64,000 nucleotides of DNA from Symbiodinium natans (taxonomy: Eukaryota > Sar > Dinophyceae > Suessiales > Symbiodiniaceae): the NCBI GenBank assembly GCA_905221605.1, contig CAJNDS010002275.1, positions 1 through 64,000 of the forward strand. Reading direction: 5' to 3'. A program made the translations under genes and the position numbers. Below the pieces are notes generated by a model. That model saw nothing but the letters and a program-made list of their open reading frames with translations. It was not told the origin of the DNA and searched no databases. Positions 56,919 through 64,000 of this stretch are shown here, piece by piece (within the stretch, counting starts at the first letter, position 1; every line of letters starts with the position of its first letter).

Positions 56919-57659
56919 ACCAGCAGCATTGCCATTGTCAACTCCATGCTGAAAGTCATTTTCTGTCAAAGCTGTGTTCAGCCAAAACAGGCCAAAAAAG
57001 TTATGCAAGCCCGCAGGATTAAGGCTATTTGCTTTGCTTAAGAACTGCCACACTATTCTAATGGCATTGGCGCGTGCTTTCAAGTGGCGGTCTGTCCACA
57101 AAGACTGGTTGAGTGCTCCAAGTACCTGCGTGCACAGGCCAGCCTATGGACGTGGCCTTTTGAAAGCAAAGAATGGCGAGCGTGTCACCTCACACTTAAT
57201 TTTTTTTGGAACGCCACTAATAAGAGGCTAAAGGCAACCTAAGGCAAGAAGCACAAGGTCTTGCACCGCGCGCTTAGCCTCCAACCGCCCCTCTCCACCT
57301 TTCTCTTTAGTTCCGGAAAGAAGGTGCCATTTGGACAATGTGGGATTTGCCAAAGCCACCATGGCACGGCATGTGGAAGTTCCATTCCAACTGGCATTCC
57401 AGCGTGGGAGTTAAGAAGAAGGAGCGCAAGCCTGTCTGTTGCCCCGCAATACCCCTGCCACTGACCCGCCAACTTAAGAAAGTCAGCATAAAGGCCAAAA
57501 AATCAGGTGAGCGTGCTAAAACGCCTTCTACACGGTATTGTCCGCAACACTCTGGAAGAGTCATAGCAGTCATAGCAATAAAGGCTGCGGGCGGGCGCAA
57601 GGGTTTAACTGCTGTCTGGTAGTCTCTTCTTTCTAAATTGGGTTTCCTTTCTGGAAAAC
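56919..57659. other. Low-copy DNA after array 2, no gene seen
   Basis: Mixed-composition sequence with short ORFs only (longest about 94 codons, no recognisable family). Confidence 0.35.
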
Positions 57660-58215
57660 TAGGGTTCTACTTTGATATGTGGCCGGGCTAAACACAGTTG
57701 TGCGCCTGGATGTTGACTTTAACTTTGTTTTTCAATCAGCAAACGGCATTTTGTGTTGGCTGTTGCTTGGAGTTGCCACTGGCTGACCACCATGGGGTGC
57801 TCTAAGCTGGTCTTGCGTCCGCTGTTCTTACTGTCAAGTTCTCACTAGCTGACCACCATGGGGCACGTGCTGGTCTTTCCTTTGATGCAGGCTGGAGTAA
57901 GGATTGACTGCTGTCTGATAGTCTTTCCCCTTGAAATCGGTGCTGCTGCAACTTGCAGTTCATCCCTGGAAAGCTTGGAGGGCCCTGCTGACTGCGACCC
58001 CAGTTTCTACTTGGGAATGTGGTCAAACTGGGCACAGTTGTGCGCCTGGGTGTTGGAAACTTTGGCCGGGCTTCAATAATAGAACCACAAGATGTGTCGG
58101 CTGTTACTTGGAGCTGCTCCACTTATGGGGTGCCCTGAGCTGGTCTTGCATCCGTTGTTCTTGCTAACAAGTCCCACTGGCTAACCACCATGGGGCGCGT
58201 GCTGGCCTTGCCTCT
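57660..58215. repeat. Imperfect direct duplication around gaccaccatgggg
   Basis: Segments about 57680-57870 and 58030-58215 share, in order, cacagttgtgcgcctgg, tcggctgtt/tggctgtt, cttggag, ggtc ttgc(g/a)tccg and ctaaccaccatgggg. Three close copies of accaccatgggg lie at 57787, 57855 and 58186. Confidence 0.65.
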
Positions 58216-58590
58216 CCTCTGTGAAAGTTGGCGAATTTGTGCCTTCCCTTTTCGCTGTGCTGGTCCTGACCGTGTCGGTCGGTAACTCTGCTGTCCTTCT
58301 TCGATTTACAGCTCCGTGCTGACCTTTGTTGCACCAGTGGCTTCATGATGGAAATTTTGATGATCTGGCAAACTCTCGCATTTTGCAACCCTCCCGCATG
58401 CTCTGCGCTGCTCGATTACACCTGGATTTCTGCGACAACCTCGAGTACTGAGCGCGGGGGACACATAGACGTTTGGCGCTTTGGATTTGGCGGGTTGCTG
58501 CGGGTTTTGGTGGTTGTGTTTTGTGGTGGTTTTGGTGTGTGTTTGCTTTGGTTTTCGCACCTGCTCTGTTTCACCTCTAGTGTTGAGACA
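58216..58590. other. Gene-free stretch
   Basis: Includes a GT/GGTTT-rich run at 58490-58560. Small ORFs only. Confidence 0.35.
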
Positions 58591-58665
58591 TGTTGAGACC
58601 CACAAGAACGGCCTACTGCGCTGCTGATGTAGCAAAGAGGCGTCGGTTCAAAAAAAAGCACGTTG
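58590..58665 (+). repeat. A-tailed dispersed repeat, copy 1 (3' end)
   Basis: tgcgctgctgatgtagcaaagaggcgtcggttc followed by an A8 run. Closely similar in order and sequence to 62440-62480. The fixed end followed by an A run suggests a retroposed sequence such as a SINE. The 5' limit is not clear. Confidence 0.5.
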
Positions 58666-60119
58666 GAACAACTTCAAGCTGCTGCCGCTTCCACTGGCGG
58701 GGCTCTTCGCAGCTTTAAATGCTTGAATGGGTTTGTGAACGGAGATGACTAACAAGTCATTTGGCAAAATGAAAAACGTTGCGACAAAAAATTCCTGTGC
58801 AGAAGTGTGCAGCCGGTGAGAACTCTGTTTGCTGCAACACATACTGCATCAAGTGAAGATGAGGCACCTTGCGGCGTGCCGAGTCCAAACTGCTCAGCGT
58901 CAAAGAATCCGCGATGCAGGCTGGATCATCGGGCCCATAGGGTGAGAGTCCATCCAGGATGTAACCTCTCCCATTCAGCACTCCGAACTATGGGGGTAAT
59001 TTGCAGGAGTCCGTGAAGGGTGATCTCCAAAGGCACGATCTGGCCAAACCGACCAAGCATTCTGCCTTTCTCACCTGGAGCATCTGCTGCAACGCTCATG
59101 GTTGGCCCTTCTGTCCTAAACTCCCACACACCATCACCAACCTGGAAGTACCTCATGGTCAACGATGTTGGGCGCGTGTGCTAGTGACAGGCGACGACGG
59201 CGGAGAGCCGTTTTAGGAGCATTTCTGTGATTGGCTGAGAAGAGCGGTAAGGGTGTCCTACCTGGATCGCATGCCTCCGTTCTTCAGGAGATGCTGAAGC
59301 GCATCCAACAGCTCTTGCGACTTGCTTCTGCATTCGCAATAACAAGCACTATTCTGTAACACAAGTGCTTACGACATCTGTTGGTAGCTTCAGCACAAGA
59401 GCAGTGGCCGTTTGGTATTTGGGTTAGTTAGGCCTTCTGGGCCAGCATGAATTCAGTTCTGTGCGAGACTAATGTTTACTTTGTGAACGCCGCGCATCTT
59501 CCCGAATGGCCTCGACTGCTTTCGTCAGGCCCGCCGGTTGATAGAGCGCTAAGATGTTGCTGGCGTTGGTTCGTCGTTGTGGACGGGGCGAGGTGGGTGT
59601 TTGTTTGTCTATGCGCTTCCCTTGGTTAAGAACGAGAACGCTGAGGAAGCGTTGTGCGCACAGCGCGGGCCTTTGTTTGCTAGTACGAGCGAGAACGCAG
59701 CAAAGGTGTGTGCCTTCGAAGCATAGTTCGCGCGCGGTGGCTGTGCTGCTTGCCGTGGCTATACCAGCCATTGCGTGCGTGGGGGCTGCGCTGCTCACTG
59801 TGTGGCTAAACCCCTCAGCAACACTTCGGCTTGAGCAGCAGCTCTGAAGAAAGAATTTTCACCCGCCTCTCCCGCCCCCTGTTCTTAAGACATAGATGCA
59901 CCACTGCGTTGCTCTGTTCAGGTGTGCAGTTGTGCTGATCCACGCTTAAGGCAACCCGTGTATGACGGGTTCTCTGCAGATGTCTGCCCGACAGGAATGC
60001 AAGCCCACTGCTGGCCCCTGCCGCGAGTGGGCCTCATTTCAATATAAGAGTACCAGATGCTTTTCTTTTGCTCAAGCTTGTCGTGCCTCTTGTCAGAATT
60101 GAACTCCTTGAGAACTTGT
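58666..60119. other. Low-copy DNA, no gene seen
   Basis: One small perfect hairpin at 59953-59971 (aacccgt, 5-nt loop, acgggtt). Otherwise only short, unrelated ORFs on both strands. I find nothing I can name. Confidence 0.35.
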
Positions 60120-60480
60120 CATGGAGCGATCTTTGACATAAGCTCAGCTTAACGAGTTTCGTCAGTGGCTACGTACCTTGAACGTGAATTCCCCTGATGA
60201 AGGCATCTGAGGTTTTAGAGGACCTTATTGAAGAACGAGACCATCATCGGAGAGAGGAGGCAGCACTGCGTCTGCATCAGTGGCAGTTTTTAGACCCTGA
60301 ACATGAACCTGAGCAACCGAGCGACGATACCGCGTCAAGCCCTCAGCATCCACCAGAAGCCTCTTGACGTGAGCGACTCTGACTCACCTTTGTCCTGTTT
60401 CAGGCCGACTCACTTAGATCGAACCTGTGAGCGCAGTAGTAGCCGGGGGAGTGCTCAGACTTCGGCTCGTTTCAGTAAGG
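60120..60480 (+). pseudogene. Degenerate relative of element B cargo ORF
   Basis: The first frame reads FRQWLRTL (60157-60180). An ATG ORF at 60197-60367 (56 aa) then reads EVLEDLIEERD and QFLDPE, and a third frame reads PLDVSDSDSPLSC (about 60358-60400). The same order occurs in element B: VRTL, IEDVLADRE, EFLDPQ, then LVSDSETCLSS. Stops and frame changes interrupt it here. The element ends are absent. Similarity is weak and judged by eye. Confidence 0.4.
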
Positions 60481-60774
60481 TGCTGAGACCAACTCAGCCA
60501 CAAGGTGCCAAAGCCACAGTCGTGTTTGACCCCACTTGGACAAAAAGAAGATGTCCGAATTCTGAATGCTTCACTGAACGTGCAAGATCTCTTTTGAATT
60601 TGGTTCTGATTTTATCATGATGACCGATACATTCTCATCTCGATGCCGGTCCATTGACGAGATAAGTGCCTGGAACACCGACAGGGACAATCCTGTCCCT
60701 GCTGGAGAGGTGCCTGGCAGGGACATTCCTCGGCTCTTCAAGCGCCAAGTAGGCTCAGGAGGGACCGGGGAGTG
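60481..60774 (+). other. Open frame of unknown meaning
   Basis: Continues an ORF open from 60303 to 60620 with a Cys pair (RRCPNSEC). No recognised domain. It may belong to the degenerate cargo relative upstream. Confidence 0.25.
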
Positions 60775-61065
60775 CCTGCAGCTGCTTCACCAAGGGAGCG
60801 GCAGCAGAGAGCAAACAACAGAAAGAAATCGCGAACCTGCGGCTTATGGGACCTGGGAGCAGCAGGGAGAGAAATCGTGAATCTGAAGCCTATGGGCCCT
60901 CAAGACAGGGGAAGAGCGCAGCAAAAATCGTGGCCCTGACGCCTGGGCTCCCCAGACCCGGCAGCGCCAGGGAGAGAAATCGCGAAGCTGAAGTCTATGG
61001 CACTCGGAACCTGGGAGCAGCATGGAGAGAAATCGCGAACCTGCAACCTAGGGGCTTTTAGGACC
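60775..61065. repeat. Degenerate short tandem repeat (gggagagaaatcgcgaa)
   Basis: About five imperfect copies of a segment containing gagagaaatcg(c/t)gaa, ctgaagc(c/t)tatgg and acctgggagcagc, with irregular spacing of 40-60 bp. Confidence 0.7.
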
Positions 61066-61660
61066 TGAGCAGGCCCAGTTGCAAGGAAGCTTACGTGCAG
61101 TCCCTGCAGCACCCCAGCTGCAGACTGCCGAGAAGTCCGCCTCTGGGCAGGTCCCTGCAGCCTCTCGCTGCAGACTGCCTAGCAGTTCTCTTGTTGGCCG
61201 GCTCTGGGCTAAGTTTCTGGGATAGTGGGTTTGCTTTGTGGCCTGTGTGCTATCGAAAAAATCGGCCGCTGCGCGGGGCAGTCAGAGTAATGGGGAGCAA
61301 GTGTGCCACTTAGCAACAACCTACTTGCAGTTCGCTTGAGGACTGGAGACTAGACACGCTGAGCGCAGGCCCAGTAGCAAGGAAGCCTACTTGCAGGCTC
61401 TGTGTCATCCAAGCTGCAGCTGCCCAGAAGCCTGCTTGCAGTCCCTGCAGCCGCAAGCTGCAGGCTGCCAAGAAGGCCCCCTCTTGGCCAGTCCCTGCAA
61501 ATTGCACAAACGTTCTCCAAAAAGTGCTTTCTGGGATTGTGGGTTCTGCTTGGCCCCTTTTCAGCTCCGCGGAACACGTTTCGCTGCGCAACTGCCTGGC
61601 GCGCCTGTGAGGCTGCAGGCCCAGCAGCGCCAGCCTTCGTCCTTAATGGTCTGTGTGTGA
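61066..61660. repeat. Imperfect duplication, CTGCAG-rich
   Basis: The segment starting aggcccagttgcaaggaagc (61069) is repeated from aggcccagtagcaaggaagc (61369). Both continue with ctgcag-rich words and then ggcc...tttctggga(t)agtgggtt/gggattgtgggtt. Confidence 0.65.
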
Positions 61661-61662
61661 TA

Positions 61663-62056
61663 GTGAAAACCGGCCGCTGCGCGGGGCAGTTAAGTTTCAT
61701 GGATCTTAAACTGCGTCATTTGCATAACACGGACCCTGCCGGTCGAGCAACGCAGCGAGGTTTCTGCCCTCATAGCACGCATCTGCGTGCTGTGTGGGCT
61801 GTCCTGCTACTGTATGGCAAAACGAGTCTTTGGTCTCAACTCTCTGTGCATTCACACAGTGAAAACCGGCCGCTGCGCGGGGCAGTTAAGTTACATGGAT
61901 CTTAAACTGCGTCACTTGGATGACACGGACCCTGCAGGTCGAGCAACGCAGCGAGGTTTCTGCCTTCATAGCACGCATCCGCGTGCTGTGAGGGCTGTCC
62001 TGCTACTGTGTGGCAAAACAAGTCTTTGGTCTCAACTCTCTGTGCATTCACACAGT
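61663..62056. repeat. Two tandem copies of a 196-bp unit
   Basis: 61663-61858 and 61859-62056 are near-identical, each starting gtgaaaaccggccgctgcgc and ending at cacacagt. A third, divergent start lies at 61241-61300 (tcgaaaaaatcggccgctg). Confidence 0.85.
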
Positions 62057-62439
62057 TGTCAACCTAACTGCCAGAAGGTGTACTGAGTGCTATGCTACTG
62101 CTACGGCCCTGGCGCTTGTGTGGGGACTGTCCCTACGGACGCGTTGGGCAGTTTAGGTGACGGAGGTTCCTTGCCTTACGGCCTACCCATACTTTCGCTT
62201 AATGTCTGTACCAGACGTGGCGCAGCATTGCTATGGGTGACGGGCAGCTGAGTGATTGGTGCCGGTAGTTTCTTGTTTGTATTGGTCTCACCTTGCTGGC
62301 CTTGCGTTAAGTTGTCTTGCAATAAGGGCCTCTGCGCTAGCGGTCGCTTCTTTGTAGTCACGACTTCTTTTACGCTCGCTGGCCTGTACAGTTTGACTCT
62401 CAAAGTAGTTGTCTCTGTCGCAATAGACTGGCCCACTGT
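62057..62439. other. Low-copy DNA, no gene seen
   Basis: No credible ORF; includes a T/G-rich stretch leading into the second A-tailed repeat. Confidence 0.35.
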
Positions 62440-62482
62440 GCTGCTGATGTGGTAAAGGGGCGTCCGTTTCAAAAAAAACTCT
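62440..62482 (+). repeat. A-tailed dispersed repeat, copy 2 (3' end)
   Basis: tgtgctgctgatgtggtaaaggggcgtccgtttc followed by an A8 run; a relative of 58590-58665. Confidence 0.5.
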
Positions 62483-62503
62483 CTTACAAGAATAAATAAA
62501 GGC

Positions 62504-63155
62504 AAGAAACAAAAACAAGAAACGAGGGAGTGGAATTTAGACTAGTTCTCTAATCTCATTCTCTTTTTCTCTCTGATTTTCAAGAAAAATGAAAACAAGA
62601 AAAACAAGAAAACAAGGGGGGTGGAATTTAGACTTCTCTCTTCTCTTTTAACTTCTCTACTTTTTCGAATTACAAAAGTTGCTTGCAATCGCTTGGCAGA
62701 GTAGTGTGGCAGCTTGCAGCTGAGAAAGATGAAGGACGCGAAGGTCCGATGCCTTGGTTCAGCTTTTCAAGTGCGTTAATGAGCTGTGCTTAGCGTCCAT
62801 CGTGGTAATTGTTTCTATCCTGGGGCGCATTAAGAGCAGTTGTGCATTCTGCATTGAACCCAGGTTTGAACAACTTTTTTCCAGCGAGCCCAGGTAGGTT
62901 TAAACAGGTTCCAATCTGGGTTCGAACCTGGGTTGAACTCTGGGTTTAACCCAGGTTCGAACTCAGGTTGGAACCTGGGTTCCAACCCAGGTTTGAACCC
63001 AGGTTGGAACCTAGGTTCCAACCCAGGTTTGAATCTGGATTCAAAATCAGAGGAGTGGAGGATTGATTTAATTCCACCTTCTCTCGACAAAAAAGAGAAT
63101 GAGAGCAGAGAACTAGTTTAAATTCCACCCAACTCGTTTCTTTGTTTTGTTTCTT
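62504..63155. mobile_element. Inverted-repeat element, MITE-like (652 bp)
   Basis: Left arm from 62504 (aagaaacaaaaacaagaaac...) and right arm ending 63155 are inverted copies over about 72 bp, with mostly single-base differences. Both contain gtggaattta-actagttctct on the same relative strand. A second, shorter direct copy of the arm's start lies at 62594-62630. No ORF encodes a transposase and I see no target-site duplication, so it could also be a local inversion duplication. Confidence 0.55.
62857..63045. repeat. Palindromic minisatellite (aacccaggtt words)
   Basis: Head-to-head and head-to-tail copies of a 12-16-bp word (cccaggttngaacctggg), so the run is nearly self-complementary throughout. 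It lies inside the inverted-repeat element. It includes ggttcgaacc and ggttcgaact, which resemble the tRNA B box, but no tRNA fold surrounds them. Confidence 0.8.
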
Positions 63156-63460
63156 ATCTTCATTTGTTCTTGTGCGACCTTGGGACGCAGGTGGATCGCA
63201 AACTTTTGTTTCTACTGCTCAACACGTGAGTCTTTGCCGACGTGAGGTACCTTTTTGCCATGGAAGCACCTTCCAGATTTTCAAACGTGGCATCTAGCGT
63301 TCCAGTGTTGTTGCTGGTTGACGCATCTAACTTGTGGCACCTGTTGCAGGATTCACTTGATACTTTCACGGCAGAAAGCTGGCTGTGCTGGCACCGAAAA
63401 GGGTAAGGTCGTGCAGGCTCGGGTCGATGATGACAAGGATTCTTTCGGGTTTGGCTTTGA
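63156..63460. other. Low-copy DNA, no gene seen
   Basis: Small ORFs on both strands without recognisable family. Confidence 0.3.
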
Positions 63461-63518
63461 GGGTTTAAGGGTTTAAGGGTGAAGAGTTCAGGGTTTAAGC
63501 GTTTAAGGGTTTTTAGGG
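63461..63518. repeat. Telomere-like GGGTTTAA tract
   Basis: Three exact gggtttaa words (63461, 63469, 63491) plus gcgtttaaggg and gggtttttagggg. Differs by one base from the plant/dinoflagellate-type TTTAGGG repeat; short and degenerate. Confidence 0.55.
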
Positions 63519-64000
63519 GCCAAAGGTGAAGGGCTGAGGGTCCGGGATACAAATCCGAATGCGCTAGGGAATATGCGCACTGCGCTGCCCGTTGTGCCTA
63601 CGATATACAAGAAATCTTTTTCAGTCTTGGAAGTATATAAACACCTTAGAACAAAACGGAAGATATTGCCAATACATTGATTAGCCGTCGAAAACCCTGT
63701 TCCCATTCAATTGGCGAATCACTCAGCAGTCAACAAGTGGCAGCTCTCTGCTTCCGCAATCACATGATTTCCAACGGCGCATCCGTGCTGTTGCCGAAGG
63801 CGAGGTCTTCCATGCAATGAATTAAAGAAGTCAATTCTGACTCCTTAACACGTCAGCTTCAAAAATCCTAAGCCTGCTCTCCCCAGCATCTCCATATGCA
63901 TAGCGGGAAACGACAGCATCATCTTAGCACAGGGTGCTGGACAGCTCCTCCAGCTTCTCCTATCTTCTTTCTTTTCTGCCGCAACCCTACCAAGTACATT
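63519..64000. other. Window end, no gene seen
   Basis: Non-repetitive mixed sequence; one 67-codon minus-strand ORF without features. Confidence 0.3.

Noticed and set aside
57338-57622. 94-codon ORF in the right flank
   Set aside because: No family, no codon pattern or neighbour supporting it.
62930-62990. tRNA B-box-like ggttcgaacc
   Set aside because: It is part of the palindromic minisatellite; there is no A box or cloverleaf around it.

Overview
The window looks like nuclear DNA of a eukaryotic protist, most probably a dinoflagellate. The evidence is two long arrays of near-identical 2-3 kb non-coding units, no bacterial gene organisation, and a tyrosine-recombinase (YR) retrotransposon whose protein types (a Gag ending in a Cys/His cluster, a methyltransferase-like module fused to RT-RNase H, and a YR with an H-x-x-K box) match what I know from dinoflagellate genomes. 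The lineage call is inference. I see no rRNA, tRNA, CRISPR or convincing single-copy host gene.

Layout. (1) 1-36574: tandem array 1, unit about 2.14 kb, eleven complete units plus a partial unit at each end. Each unit carries two perfect 12-bp hairpins and a (GT)n tract. (2) 9069-21016: a precise insertion in one array unit, at the trinucleotide GGG. It is two mobile elements head to tail, GGG-A-GGG-B-GGG. Element A (9069-19710) carries, in order, a 182-aa unknown ORF, an RS-rich/K-W-rich ORF broken by two frame changes, YR, Gag, and methyltransferase-like/RT/RNase H. Element B (19714-21016) has the same 121-bp left and 164-bp right ends but a wholly different 1-kb interior, including a probable ubiquitin-like protein. 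(3) 36575-38305: spacer with degenerate CTGCAG and GGCCCC-AAAA repeats. (4) 38306-56918: tandem array 2, unit about 2.98 kb, with a nested repeat of about 480 bp whose copy number is 1,1,1,3,4 in successive units; the sixth unit is truncated and lacks a 425-bp block. (5) 56919-64000: low-copy DNA full of decayed duplications, two related A-tailed dispersed repeats, a degenerate relative of element B's cargo (about 60120-60480), a 652-bp inverted-repeat element containing a palindromic minisatellite, and a short GGGTTTAA tract.

How it works together (inference). Element A encodes what a YR retrotransposon needs: Gag to package RNA, RT-RNase H to make cDNA, and YR to integrate a circular DNA at a short core, here GGG. 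B keeps only the two ends and could be mobilised by A's enzymes. YR, Gag and the methyltransferase module lie in one reading frame, separated only by single TGA codons, and YR precedes Gag, a rotated order compared with classical DIRS elements. Element A looks recently inserted, but this copy has a frameshift between methyltransferase and RT and two frame changes in the RS-rich ORF.
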